NCBI GenBank assembly: GCA_021771675.1
Contig: JAETOP010000091.1
Location: forward strand, 1 to 16,880
Reading direction: 5' to 3'
Source: Oscillospiraceae bacterium
GTDB taxonomy: Bacteria > Bacillota_A > Clostridia > Oscillospirales > Oscillospiraceae
Length of the DNA: 16,880 nucleotides
Shown: positions 1-7,650 of the stretch, piece after piece
Layout of the letters: every line of letters begins with the position of its first letter
How positions within the stretch are numbered: the first letter of the stretch is position 1
Program-made: the position numbers and the translations under genes
The notes under the pieces: generated by a model
The model's input: the letters and a program-made list of their open reading frames with translations, nothing else
The model's database searches: none
Told to the model about the DNA's origin: nothing

Positions 1-35
1 GTTGTTATGGGGAAAGGTGGGGAATTGGATCGTAC

Positions 36-160
36 CTTTCCACATCGGACTGTGCAATCATTTCAGTGCCTACTGTACAGTCCCTCAGTCAGCTTCGCTG
101 ACAGCTCCCCTTACACTTCGGGAGCCTCCCTCAAAAGCCTTTCTCCTCCACCACTCAACG
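36..160 (+). repeat. 125-nt structured interspersed repeat, copy A
   Basis: This stretch has a 125-nt counterpart in inverted orientation at 7483-7607, with similarity from end to end by eye, and a shorter relative at 7651-7710. It carries two local hairpins: GTCAGC-TTC-GCTGAC at 88-102 and CTCCC...GGGAG at 105-124. The loop bases TTACAC of the second hairpin are kept in all copies. No protein-like reading frame is credible here. Bases 1-35, before the repeat, hold nothing I can recognise. Confidence 0.75.
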
Positions 161-166
161 CACTGC

Positions 167-414
167 CAAATTGGTGTTTGAAGCGCAGGGCGCTTCACCC
201 CAATGCCGCACGAAGATGGTCTATCATCGTTACCCCCGAACTCAGCCCGGTAACGCTTTTGCGGAAATAAATGCCCTCCGCATCTCCTATTTAACCATAG
301 GAGCGGTGCGGAGAACCTCCGCAAAAACGTTACCGGGCGGGTCAGGGAAAAAGCGATGACAGACCAGCCCCGTGCGAAATTGGCTGCGGGCCCTGCCCGC
401 CAAATTACAATTTG
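167..414. repeat. ~250-bp imperfect foldback element (long inverted repeat)
   Basis: The two halves are inverted copies of each other around about position 293. The ends CAAATTGGTGTTTG (167-180) and CAAATTACAATTTG (401-414) are inverted relatives. Bases 246-265 match the reverse complement of 318-337 at 19 of 20 positions. The centre forms CTCCGCA (276-282) with TGCGGAG (307-313) and CCTAT-TTAACC-ATAGG (286-301). Each arm also has a small hairpin with a CCT (or AGG) loop: AAGCGC-AGG-GCGCTT near 181-195 and GCGGGC-CCT-GCCCGC at 386-400. A single-arm relative lies at 7747-7862. It has no coding potential. It may be a miniature foldback (MITE-like) element or an RNA hairpin; no transposase is nearby. 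Confidence 0.7.
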
Positions 415-442
415 TCTGTTTGAAAAATCCCTAGCGGACGCA

Positions 443-475
443 AAGCAGCTGCCGCCGGGATGGCAGCAGCTGCTT
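443..475 (-). terminator. Strong hairpin downstream of xylB, candidate terminator
   Basis: AAGCAGCTGC (443-452) pairs perfectly with GCAGCTGCTT (466-475), with an extra GCC/GGC pairing inside. It sits 22 bases beyond the xylB stop. On the minus strand the stem is not followed directly by a good T-run, so intrinsic termination is plausible but not certain. Bases 415-442 between the foldback and this hairpin hold nothing recognisable. Confidence 0.5.
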
Positions 476-497
476 GAAATGAATTGGCAGTCCAGTC

Positions 498-1970
498 TTA
501 CTGTTCCTGGAGCTGGGCGAAGAGGCCCTTCAGGGTGGGGTAAATCTGCTTGAAATACTGGTAGCGCTGTTCATACCGGGCGGCGATGGCGGGGTCGGGC
601 TGGACGGTCTCCCGGACAGTGACCAGGGCGTCGGCGCAGGACTTCACGCTGTCAAACAGGCCGCAGCCCACCATGGCCAGCATGGCACCACCGTAGCCGG
701 GGCCCTCCTCGGTCTGAGGGATGTCCAGGGGCAGGTTCAGCACGTTGGCGAAAATCTTCCGCCACAGGGGGCTCTTGGCGCCGCCGCCGCAGATCTTGGA
801 GCGCTCAATGTGCAGCCCCAGGGACTTCGCCACCTCGAAGCTGTCCCGGATGGCGAAGGCCACGCCCTCCAGCACCGCCTGAACCATATCGGAGCGGGTG
901 GAGTCCATGGTCATGCCCAAGAAGGTGGCCCGGGCGTTGGTATCGTTGATGGGGCTGCGCTCGCCCATCAGGTAGGGCAGGAAATACACCCGGTTGGCGC
1001 CCAGCTTTTCGTCGGTAATGTCCTTCTGCTCGGCAGGGTAGTCCTTGGTTTTCAAAATCTCATCACACAGCCACTTGTTGCAGCTGGCGGCGGAGAGCAT
1101 ACAGCCCATGAGGTGGAACCGGCCGTCGGCGTGGGCAAAGGCATGCAGGCCGTTGGTGGCGTCCACGCCGAACTTCTCGGAGGAGATGAACACCGTGCCG
1201 GAGGTGCCCAGGCTGATGTTGCAGGCCCCGTCGCCCACAGTGCCGGTGCCCACGGCAGCGGCGGCATTGTCACCAGCGCCGCCCACCACCTTGGCGCTCT
1301 TGGGCAGGCCAATATCGGCGGACACAGTTCCAATGACCTCAAAGCTCTCGAAGAGCTTGGGCATCTGGCTTTCACTGACGCCGCAGATGTCCAGCATTTC
1401 CCGGGACCAGCACTTGTGCTCCACGTCCAGCAGCAGCATACCGGAGGCATCGGAATAGTCACAGGCATGGACGCCGGTGAGCTTGTAGTTGATGAAGTCC
1501 TTGGGCAGCATGATCTTGGAGATTCTCTTAAAATTCTCCGGCTCGTTCTTCTGAACCCACAGCAGCTTGGGGGCGGTGAACCCGGCAAAGGCGATGTTGG
1601 CGGTAAGCTGGGACAGCTTCTTCTTACCGATGACGCCGTTGAGATACTCCACCTCTTTGTAGGTGCGGCCGTCATTCCACAAAATGGCAGGACGAATCAC
1701 ATTATCGTTCTCGTCCAGGATCACCAGGCCGTGCATCTGCCCGCCGCAGCCGATACCGGCCACATCATTGACGTCAATGCCGGCGGTCAGCTCCTTCAAG
1801 CCATCCTGCACAGCGGTCCACCAGTCCTCCGGGTTCTGCTCGGACCAGCCGGGATGGGGGAACATCAGGGGATAATCCCGGGAAACCGTGCCTGCGATCC
1901 TGCCTTCGGCGTCCACCAGCAGCAGCTTGACGGCGGAAGTACCCAGGTCAATACCAATAAAATATTGCAT
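498..1970 (-). CDS. xylB: Xylulokinase (FGGY family)
   Basis: Cytoplasmic kinase that phosphorylates D-xylulose to D-xylulose 5-phosphate with ATP, the entry of xylose into the pentose phosphate pathway. The 490-residue length fits bacterial XylB. Visible motifs are the N-terminal phosphate-binding DLGTSAVK (8-15), GQMHGLV (77-83), ILWNDGRT (96-103), and GAGDN with the likely catalytic Asp234 (Asp233 in E. coli XylB). The C-terminal FGGY domain has PYLMGERSP near 312-320 and GGGAKSPLW near 375-383. The start is supported by GAGGAGGC about 8 bases upstream. It lies 157 bases downstream of an AraC-family regulator in the same direction, so it may be co-transcribed with it or controlled by it. 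The gap shows only a weak promoter-like match (TTGCGC, 17 bases, TAAACT on the minus strand). No xylose isomerase or transporter gene is in the window. Confidence 0.93.
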   Translation of the reverse strand: MQYFIGIDLGTSAVKLLLVDAEGRIAGTVSRDYPLMFPHPGWSEQNPEDWWTAVQDGLKELTAGIDVNDVAGIGCGGQMHGLVILDENDNVIRPAILWNDGRTYKEVEYLNGVIGKKKLSQLTANIAFAGFTAPKLLWVQKNEPENFKRISKIMLPKDFINYKLTGVHACDYSDASGMLLLDVEHKCWSREMLDICGVSESQMPKLFESFEVIGTVSADIGLPKSAKVVGGAGDNAAAAVGTGTVGDGACNISLGTSGTVFISSEKFGVDATNGLHAFAHADGRFHLMGCMLSAASCNKWLCDEILKTKDYPAEQKDITDEKLGANRVYFLPYLMGERSPINDTNARATFLGMTMDSTRSDMVQAVLEGVAFAIRDSFEVAKSLGLHIERSKICGGGAKSPLWRKIFANVLNLPLDIPQTEEGPGYGGAMLAMVGCGLFDSVKSCADALVTVRETVQPDPAIAARYEQRYQYFKQIYPTLKGLFAQLQEQ

Positions 1971-2127
1971 GGAAAATGCCTCCTCAAATGTTTTTAATGC
2001 CTAAAGTTTAATACAGTTCCTCCGACTGCGCAAGAGCCTGGTCTGACTTTTTATAATACAAATTTGCTTTTTCTCCTTTTTCGTCGATTCGCCTATTTTT
2101 CTTGCAGCGTTCTTGTGCAAAAAGCGG

Positions 2128-3039
2128 TCACCGCCGGAGCTCCGCCAGGATGGCCCGACTCTGCTCGTCAGTATAAAACCGTTCCAGAGAATGGATACTA
2201 TGGTGAATCACTGCATTTTCCGGTTTTTTCAGGGAAAGCTTATACTGCTCCGGCGTCATGCCGAACTGCCGCTTGAAGGCGGAGGAAAAATAGCGGTAAT
2301 CGGAAAAGCCGGAGGCCATGCACACGGCGGTGAGCTTCTCCTCTCCACCGGAGATCAGCTTGCAGGCGCAGTTGACCCGTACGGAATTCACGTACTCCTG
2401 GAAGCTCTGGTTCAGAGTGCTCTTGATGAAATGGGACAGGTAGCTCATGGAAAAGCCCTCCGCCTCCGCAAAGTCCGACAGGCGGATTTTGTGCATATAG
2501 TTTTCATCCACAAACCGAATCAGGGAGGCCAGGCGTTTGTTCCGCTTCTCCTGGCTGATCCGCTCCTCCCGGGTGATGGCCCGCACGGGCGCTGCTCCCA
2601 GGATCCGGTGGAAAATCAGAAACACCTGGCCGATGCAGAACAGATTGTTGAAGCGCTCCGGGTTCAGATAGGCGTCCCCGATTTCCAGCAGCATTTCCCG
2701 GATGGCACTCACCTGTTCCCCCAGGAAGGGATTCAGGCGGACGGCATCCACCACCAGGTCGTTTTCCAGCCGCAGCAGCTCCGGCGCAACCTGGAGACAC
2801 AAAAAGGTGCAGTTTTCCCGGATTTTATGAAACTCGTGGGGCTCATTGGGCTGGAACAGCAGCAGATCCCCCCGCTCTGCCTGAAAATTCCCTCCGCCGC
2901 AGCTGACTGTCATGGAATTGTCCACCAGCCAGATCAGCTCCCACTCCGGGTGAAAATGGGGGGTGCGGTAATCCACAGTATCAAAGAACACGCTCATTCC
3001 CGGAATCCGGCTGTGGCAGATAATCTCCAACTCGTTCAT
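2128..3039 (-). CDS. AraC-family transcriptional regulator with cupin sensor domain
   Basis: A 303-residue DNA-binding regulator. The N-terminal part (about 10-90) has a cupin-type sugar-sensing domain with HFHPEWEL at 28-35. The C-terminal part (about 170-267) holds the paired AraC helix-turn-helix motifs, including IRLSDFAEAEGFSMSYLSH and the second-helix signature GFSDYRYFSSAFKRQFGMTP. A tail of about 35 residues follows the HTH, slightly longer than usual. The start at 3039 is chosen because TTGGAGGAG lies 8 bases upstream; an in-frame ATG 50 codons further up has no ribosome binding site and would overlap the promoter. Family knowledge predicts control of a sugar gene. Its neighbour xylB, downstream on the same strand, is the likely target, but the inducer cannot be read from sequence. 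It is divergent from smsC. Confidence 0.9.
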   Translation of the reverse strand: MNELEIICHSRIPGMSVFFDTVDYRTPHFHPEWELIWLVDNSMTVSCGGGNFQAERGDLLLFQPNEPHEFHKIRENCTFLCLQVAPELLRLENDLVVDAVRLNPFLGEQVSAIREMLLEIGDAYLNPERFNNLFCIGQVFLIFHRILGAAPVRAITREERISQEKRNKRLASLIRFVDENYMHKIRLSDFAEAEGFSMSYLSHFIKSTLNQSFQEYVNSVRVNCACKLISGGEEKLTAVCMASGFSDYRYFSSAFKRQFGMTPEQYKLSLKKPENAVIHHSIHSLERFYTDEQSRAILAELRR

Positions 3040-3073
3040 GGCGGGCACTCCTCCAAGATATTTGTTCGTCATT

Positions 3074-3102
3074 ATTTTATCATAAGGTTTTTGGGGACGC
3101 AA
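3074..3102 (-). promoter_or_regulatory. Predicted sigma-A promoter of the AraC-family regulator
   Basis: On the minus strand TTGCGT (3102-3097) and TAAAAT (3079-3074) are separated by 17 bases, about 35 bases upstream of the chosen start codon. It lies within 45 bases of the divergent smsC promoter, so factors bound here could affect both directions. Confidence 0.5.
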
Positions 3103-3144
3103 CAGATTTCCGGAAAAGTTTCCCGCCAATTTTGGGAAATCCAG

Positions 3145-3173
3145 TTGAATCCCCGGGAAAAATGGTGTACAAT
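3145..3173 (+). promoter_or_regulatory. Predicted sigma-A promoter of smsCB
   Basis: TTGAAT (3145-3150) and TACAAT (3168-3173) are separated by exactly 17 bases. Transcription would begin near 3180, giving a leader of about 40 bases before the smsC start. No IscR- or SufR-like operator was recognised. Confidence 0.65.
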
Positions 3174-3221
3174 AACCAGCTGAAAGCATCAGCGTAATTT
3201 CGCATGGAGGAACGATACCAT

Positions 3222-3959
3222 ATGCTAGAAATCAAAAATCTGTCCTTCGATGTCACCGATGATAAAGGGCAGAAGCAGATTATCCAGAATTTGAATCTTG
3301 ACGTGGACGAGGGCAAGTTCGTGGTCATCACCGGCCCCAACGGCAGCGGCAAATCCACCCTGGCCAAGCTCATCGCCGGCATCGAAAAGCCCACCAGCGG
3401 CCAGATTTTCTTTGACGGCAAGGATATTACAGGCTGCTCCATCACCGAGCGGGCAAACCTGGGCATCAGCTTTGCCTTGCAGCAGCCTGTGCGGTTTAAG
3501 GGCATTACGGTGCTGGACCTGCTCCGTCTGGCGGCAAAGAAACGGCTGAGTGTGGGCGAAGCCTGCAACTATCTTTCCGAGGTGGGGCTATGCGCCAAGG
3601 ATTATGTTAACCGCGAAGTCAATGCCTCCCTCTCCGGCGGGGAGCTAAAGCGCATTGAGATCGCCACCGTCCTGGCCCGGGGCACCCGGCTGTCCATCTT
3701 CGATGAGCCGGAGGCGGGCATCGACCTGTGGAGCTTCCAGAGTCTCATCAAGGTATTCCGTCATATGCGGGATACCATCCACGGCTCCATTCTCATTATC
3801 TCCCACCAGGAGCGGATTTTGGACATTGCCGACGAAATCGTCGTCCTGACCCAGGGCGGCATCCAGAGCCGGGGCACCAAGGAAGAGATCATGCCCGCAC
3901 TGATGCGCAGTGCCGATGTGGCCAGAAGCTGCTCAAAAATTGAAGAGGGAGGGATGTAA
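3222..3959 (+). CDS. smsC: SufC-like ABC ATPase of the minimal SUF (SMS) Fe-S assembly system
   Basis: Soluble ABC ATPase (245 residues) that partners with the SufB-like scaffold to build Fe-S clusters in the cytoplasm. Motifs are Walker A GPNGSGKST (38-46), the Q-loop region FALQQPV (84-90), ABC signature SLSGGELKR (136-144), Walker B LSIFDEPEAG with Asp161/Glu162, and the H-loop ISHQE (His195). The Glu after DEPEAG and the short helical domain are typical of SufC rather than of transporter ATPases, and no membrane protein is nearby. The start at 3222 has GGAGGA 9 bases upstream; an in-frame ATG six codons earlier overlaps that site. smsB follows 2 bases after the stop. No cysteine desulfurase (sufS), sufU or other suf gene adjoins, which is the arrangement of the two-gene SMS systems of anaerobes and archaea. 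Confidence 0.92.
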   Translation: MLEIKNLSFDVTDDKGQKQIIQNLNLDVDEGKFVVITGPNGSGKSTLAKLIAGIEKPTSGQIFFDGKDITGCSITERANLGISFALQQPVRFKGITVLDLLRLAAKKRLSVGEACNYLSEVGLCAKDYVNREVNASLSGGELKRIEIATVLARGTRLSIFDEPEAGIDLWSFQSLIKVFRHMRDTIHGSILIISHQERILDIADEIVVLTQGGIQSRGTKEEIMPALMRSADVARSCSKIEEGGM

Positions 3960-3961
3960 TC

Positions 3962-4885
3962 ATGGCATTGGATGAAATTCAGATTCGGCTGCTCCAGGAG
4001 ATTGCCGACCTGCACACCGTCCCCGAGGGGGCCTACAACATCCGCTCCAACAGCGCTCTGGCAGGCAGAAACTCCACCGCCAACATCGACATCACCTCCA
4101 AGGACGATGGTACCGGCATCGACATTCACATCAAGCCCGGCACCAGGAACGAGAGCGTCCACATCCCCGTGGTTCTCTCGGAGAGTGGCCTGAAGGAGAC
4201 GGTTTATAACGATTTCTACATTGGGCAGGACTCCGATGTGGTCATCGTGGCAGGCTGCGGCATCCACAACTGCGGCGTGCAGGACTCCCAGCACGACGGC
4301 ATCCACCGGTTCTTTGTGGGAAAGAACGCCAAGGTCAAATATGTGGAGAAGCACTACGGCGAGGGGGACGGCACCGGCAAGCGGATTCTCAACCCCGTCA
4401 CCGAAGTCACCATGGAGGAAGGAAGCTCCATGGAGATGGAGATGGTGCAGATCAAGGGCGTGGACTCCACCGTCCGCACCACCAGGGCCACCCTGGCTGC
4501 GGGAGCCTCCCTGGTCGTTCGGGAACGCCTGATGACTCACGGCACCCAGCGGGCTGAAAGCGTCTACACCACCGAGCTTAATGGCGACGGCGCACGGGCG
4601 GACGTAGTCTCCCGAAGCGTGGCCAAGGACCACTCCTACCAGCGTTTTGACTCCCGGATCACCGGAAATGCCGCCTGCACCGGCCACACCGAGTGCGACG
4701 CCATCATCATGGATGATGCCAGGATTCTGGCAGTGCCCCAGCTGGAGGCCAACAACATTGACGCCGCTCTGATTCACGAGGCCGCCATCGGCAAGATCGC
4801 CGGGGAGCAGATCATCAAGCTGATGACCCTGGGCCTGACCGAGCAGGAGGCCGAGGAGCAGATCGTGAACGGGTTCCTGAAATAA
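3962..4885 (+). CDS. smsB: SufB/SufD-like scaffold protein (SmsB) for Fe-S cluster assembly
   Basis: A 307-residue protein with the SufB/SufD core beta-helix and C-terminal helices, shorter than E. coli SufB (495) or SufD (423), as expected for the minimal SMS type. The C-terminal signature LEANNIDAALIHEAAIGKIA includes His272-Glu273, like the HEA motif of SufB. By eye, the position of the essential E. coli SufB Cys405 is alanine here. Instead there is a cysteine/histidine-rich segment, GCGIHNCGVQDS (98-109) followed by HDGIH (111-115), plus Cys239 and Cys245, which are candidate cluster ligands. GAGGGAGGG lies 8 bases before the start, overlapping the end of smsC, so the two genes are translated from one message. 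The product should form a complex with SmsC. The ligand assignment is inference. Confidence 0.9.
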   Translation: MALDEIQIRLLQEIADLHTVPEGAYNIRSNSALAGRNSTANIDITSKDDGTGIDIHIKPGTRNESVHIPVVLSESGLKETVYNDFYIGQDSDVVIVAGCGIHNCGVQDSQHDGIHRFFVGKNAKVKYVEKHYGEGDGTGKRILNPVTEVTMEEGSSMEMEMVQIKGVDSTVRTTRATLAAGASLVVRERLMTHGTQRAESVYTTELNGDGARADVVSRSVAKDHSYQRFDSRITGNAACTGHTECDAIIMDDARILAVPQLEANNIDAALIHEAAIGKIAGEQIIKLMTLGLTEQEAEEQIVNGFLK

Positions 4886-4890
4886 ACATC

Positions 4891-4919
4891 AGGCCGCTTC
4901 CCGATATGGGAGGCGGCCT
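4891..4919 (+). terminator. Rho-independent terminator of smsCB
   Basis: A 12-bp stem, AGGCCGCTTCCC (4891-4902) with GGGAGGCGGCCT (4908-4919), has one G-T pair and a GATAT loop. It starts 5 bases past the smsB stop and is followed by a short T-run, then TCCC. It separates the Fe-S operon from the pentose genes. Confidence 0.8.
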
Positions 4920-4974
4920 TTCCCACCCGAAAACACAAATTTTTTTGAATATTTTACTATTTCCAACAGGGCGA

Positions 4975-5003
4975 TTGCAATTTGAACATTGACGTGATAG
5001 AAT
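4975..5003 (+). promoter_or_regulatory. Predicted sigma-A promoter of the ribulokinase-araD operon
   Basis: TTGCAA (4975-4980) and TAGAAT (4998-5003) are separated by 17 bases. The leader to the start at 5114 would be about 100 bases. It contains a 21-nt relative of the foldback repeat arm (5034-5054) and an AT-rich stretch (5055-5095). I did not recognise an AraR or CcpA site. Confidence 0.6.
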
Positions 5004-5033
5004 GAGAGATACTTAACGGCTTGCCCCAGCAGG

Positions 5034-5054
5034 TAAATTGTAGTTTGAAGCGCA
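5034..5054 (-). repeat. Short fragment of the foldback repeat arm in the ribulokinase leader
   Basis: These 21 bases match the reverse complement of 7842-7862 at 20 of 21 positions, including the end motif AAATTGTA followed by TTTGAAGCGCA. It is a solitary arm end inside the 5' leader of the next operon. Confidence 0.5.
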
Positions 5055-5113
5055 CATTACCTTATATCTTGTATCCCATATCATATATTTTAACAGCCAA
5101 AGGAGCATGATTT

Positions 5114-6673
5114 ATGGATTTCAAAACCACCGCCCTGGGCATTGAGCTGGGCTCCACCCGGATCAAGGCTGTACTCATCGACGAAAACCACATTCCCATC
5201 GCCTCCGGCTCCCACGAGTGGGAGAATCAGCTGGTGGACGGCATCTGGACCTACTCCATGGAGGCCGTGACCACCGGCATTCAGGACTGCTACGCAAAGC
5301 TGAAAAAGGACGTGGGGGAAAAGTTCGGCGTCACCCTCACCCAGGTGGGGGCCATCGGCGTCTCCGCCATGATGCACGGGTATCTCCCCTTCGACAAAGA
5401 CGGCAATCAGCTGGCAGCGTTTCGCACCTGGCGGAACACCATCACCGGTGAGGCCGCCGAGAAGCTGAGCAAAGCGCTGAACTTCAACATTCCCCAGCGC
5501 TGGAGCATCGCCCACCTGTACCAGGCCATTTTGAACAAGGAAGATCATGTGGGCCGCATTGCCTACCTCACCACCCTGGCGGGCTACATCCACTACCTGC
5601 TCACAGGCGAGAAGGTCATGGGCATCGGCGAGGCCTCCGGCATGTTCCCCATCGATTCCGAGAAGCTGGACTTTGACCAGGAGATGGTGGAGAAGTTCGA
5701 CGCCATCAGCGGCATGAACTGGAAGCTGCGCAGCATTCTTCCCAAGGTGCTCTGTGCCGGGGAAAGCGGCGGCAGCCTCACCCCCGCCGGCGCAAAATTC
5801 CTGGATCCCACCGGCGAGCTGGTTCCCGGTATCCCCGTGGCTCCCTGTGAGGGCGACGCGGGCACCGGCATGGCCGCCACCAACTCCGTCCGAGAGCGCA
5901 CCGGCAACGTCTCCGCCGGAACCTCCGACTTTGCCATGCTGGTCACTGACCACGCTCTGGGCGTCCACCGGGAGATCGACATGGTCACCACCCCCGCCGG
6001 TGCTCCCGTAGCCATGGTTCACTGCAACAACTGCACCTCCGACATCAACGCCTGGGTGAGTCTCCTGTCCGAATTTGCCGACCTGATCGGCGCACCCCAG
6101 GACAAGGGCAAGCTCTTTACCCTGCTGTTCCGCAAGGCCATGGAGGGCGAGGCGGACTGCGGCGGTCTTCTCAGCTACAACTATTTCTCCGGCGAGGGCG
6201 TCACCGACCTGGATCAGGGCCGCCCCGTCTTTGCCCGGACTCCCGACGCCAGCTTCACCCTGGCCAACTTCATGCGCACCCACATTCTCTCCGCCCTGGC
6301 CACCCTGAAAATCGGCCTGGACATCCTCACCGGAGAAGAGCAGGTACAGGTGGACAAGCTCTATGGCCACGGCGGCTTCTTCAAGACCCCGGTTGTGGGG
6401 CAGACCATGCTCTCCGCCGCCATTGGAGCCCCTGTAAGCTGCATGGAGACCGCCGGTGAAGGCGGCCCCTACGGCATGGCCCTGCTGGCCGCCTACATGG
6501 TGCGCAAAGAAAAGGGCGAGTCCCTGGCGGATTATCTGGACAATAAAGTGTTCGCCGGTTCCTCCTCCACCACCATCATGGCGGAGCAGAAGGACATCGA
6601 CGGCTTCAATGCGTTCCTGAGCCGCTACAAGAGCGCCTTCCCCATGGAAAAAGCGGCAGTGGAGGGACTGTAA
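5114..6673 (+). CDS. FGGY-family carbohydrate kinase, probable L-ribulokinase (non-AraB type)
   Basis: A 519-residue sugar kinase. The N-terminal FGGY domain has [12 protein letters not shown] (9-20), SAMMHGY (84-90) and FRTWRNT (103-109). The putative catalytic Asp248 lies in PCEGDAGTG. The C-terminal domain carries the glycine-rich [11 protein letters not shown] and [13 protein letters not shown]. It is not a typical AraB, which has a different FGGY layout and is usually longer. Its partner araD starts one base after its stop, so L-ribulose is the most likely substrate, giving L-ribulose 5-phosphate. A non-orthologous ribulokinase (AraK) is known in Clostridium acetobutylicum, and this may be of that kind; I cannot test orthology here. 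AAAGGAG lies 9 bases before the start. A xylulokinase-like activity is the main alternative. L-arabinose isomerase (araA) is not in the window. Confidence 0.82.
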   Translation: MDFKTTALGIELGSTRIKAVLIDENHIPIASGSHEWENQLVDGIWTYSMEAVTTGIQDCYAKLKKDVGEKFGVTLTQVGAIGVSAMMHGYLPFDKDGNQLAAFRTWRNTITGEAAEKLSKALNFNIPQRWSIAHLYQAILNKEDHVGRIAYLTTLAGYIHYLLTGEKVMGIGEASGMFPIDSEKLDFDQEMVEKFDAISGMNWKLRSILPKVLCAGESGGSLTPAGAKFLDPTGELVPGIPVAPCEGDAGTGMAATNSVRERTGNVSAGTSDFAMLVTDHALGVHREIDMVTTPAGAPVAMVHCNNCTSDINAWVSLLSEFADLIGAPQDKGKLFTLLFRKAMEGEADCGGLLSYNYFSGEGVTDLDQGRPVFARTPDASFTLANFMRTHILSALATLKIGLDILTGEEQVQVDKLYGHGGFFKTPVVGQTMLSAAIGAPVSCMETAGEGGPYGMALLAAYMVRKEKGESLADYLDNKVFAGSSSTTIMAEQKDIDGFNAFLSRYKSAFPMEKAAVEGL

Positions 6674-6674
6674 G

Positions 6675-7373
6675 ATGCTGGAAGAACTGAAAGAGAAAGT
6701 TTATCTTGCCAATATGGAGCTGCCCAAGCGGGGCCTTGTGACCTACACCTGGGGCAATGTCTCCGGCATTGACCGGGAGAAGGGCCTGTTCGTCATCAAG
6801 CCCAGCGGTGTGGAGTATGAAAAGCTGACCCCCGGCGACATGGTAGTCATGGATTTACAGGGCAACAAGGTGGAGGGAAGCCTGAACCCCTCCTCCGACA
6901 CCAAGACCCACATGGCTCTGTACAACGCCTTCCCCCAGATTGGCGGCATCGTCCACACCCACAGCCCCTATGCCGTCGCCTGGGCCCAGGCCGGTATGGA
7001 TCTGCCCTGCTACGGCACCACCCACGCCGACTATTTTTACGGCAGCATTCCCTGTGCCCGGCACCTGACACAGCGGGAGCTGGATGAGGATTATGAGCTG
7101 AACACCGGCCTGACCATCGTGGAGACCTTCCGGGAACGGGGGCTGGACCCCAAGGCTGTCCCCGCCGTGCTGTGCTTCAGCCACGGCCCCTTCACCTGGG
7201 GAAAGGACGCCGCTCAGGCGGTGTATCACAGCGTGGTGCTGGAAGAGTGCGCCAAGATGGCCATGTTCACCAAAATCATCAAGCCTGACGCCGCCCCCGC
7301 CCCCCAGCGGATGCAGGACAAGCATTACATGAGAAAGCACGGCCCCAACGCCTATTACGGCCAAAAGAAGTAG
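6675..7373 (+). CDS. araD: L-ribulose-5-phosphate 4-epimerase
   Basis: Zinc-dependent class II aldolase-family epimerase that interconverts L-ribulose 5-phosphate and D-xylulose 5-phosphate, the last step of L-arabinose entry. Its 232 residues compare with 231 in E. coli AraD. All key positions are present, shifted by one: Asp75, His94 and His96 in HTHSPYA, and His170 in FSHGPF form the metal-site set; Asp119 in THADYFYG and Tyr228 near the C-terminus match the catalytic Asp120 and Tyr229. The substrate loop GNVSG (27-31) and SSDTKTH (73-79) are also intact. It starts one base after the kinase stop, with GGAGGG inside the end of the kinase gene, so translation is coupled. No convincing terminator follows; transcription would run into the repeat cluster at 7395-7862. 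Confidence 0.95.
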   Translation: MLEELKEKVYLANMELPKRGLVTYTWGNVSGIDREKGLFVIKPSGVEYEKLTPGDMVVMDLQGNKVEGSLNPSSDTKTHMALYNAFPQIGGIVHTHSPYAVAWAQAGMDLPCYGTTHADYFYGSIPCARHLTQRELDEDYELNTGLTIVETFRERGLDPKAVPAVLCFSHGPFTWGKDAAQAVYHSVVLEECAKMAMFTKIIKPDAAPAPQRMQDKHYMRKHGPNAYYGQKK

Positions 7374-7394
7374 TATGCATACCGGCTTAACTCA

Positions 7395-7409
7395 GCAAAT
7401 TGGTGTTTG
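7395..7409 (+). repeat. Solitary end motif of the foldback family
   Basis: CAAATTGGTGTTTG here repeats the left end of the foldback element at 167-180. With the right-end motif at 7851-7862 it could bracket one composite element. The rest of 7374-7482 has only small hairpins such as GTGGG...CCCAC (7410-7430) and no gene. Confidence 0.4.
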
Positions 7410-7482
7410 GTGGGTTGCCGCATTTCCCACTTGATCGTAGGGGAAGCTATCAACCTCCCGCCAGGTAAAATACCTGAGTGTT

Positions 7483-7607
7483 TCGTTGAATGGTGGAGAG
7501 GAACGGCTTCTGAGGAAGGCCCCCCTGTGTAAGGGGGGCTGTCAGCGAAGCTGACTGGGGGACTGTACAGCAGGCACTAAAATGCTCTTAAAGTCCAATG
7601 TGGAAAG
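7483..7607 (-). repeat. 125-nt structured interspersed repeat, copy B1 (inverted)
   Basis: The reverse complement aligns along its full length with 36-160, and both copies are 125 nt. Hairpin 1 (7541-7555) has the same stem as copy A. Hairpin 2 (7519-7539) has become GCCCCCC/GGGGGGC, with changes on both strands that keep pairing and with the TTACACA loop conserved. Confidence 0.75.
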
Positions 7608-7650
7608 ATATTCCCTTTTCGCCCAAACCGATGCAAATTCGTAATATTTT

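Noticed and set aside
36..414. Possible CRISPR array, because of repeated blocks
   Set aside because: Copies are few, inverted, far apart and of unequal type, without regular spacers or cas genes.
7..553. Short open frames in the first 550 bases
   Set aside because: They run through the structured repeats, have no ribosome binding sites, and give no protein resemblance.
810..1997. 395-codon open frame antisense to xylB
   Set aside because: xylB has full motif support; the antisense translation has no recognisable domain.
5037..5060. Catabolite-responsive (cre-like) site in the ribulokinase leader
   Set aside because: TTTGAAGCGCAC looks cre-like at first, but its spacing does not fit the consensus, and it is explained by the repeat-arm fragment.
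5090..6370. 426-codon open frame antisense to the kinase gene
   Set aside because: It is a mirror of the GC-rich codon bias of the sense gene. The translation is low-complexity (Gly, Val, His, Gln rich), shows no domain, and the sense frame has clear FGGY motifs.
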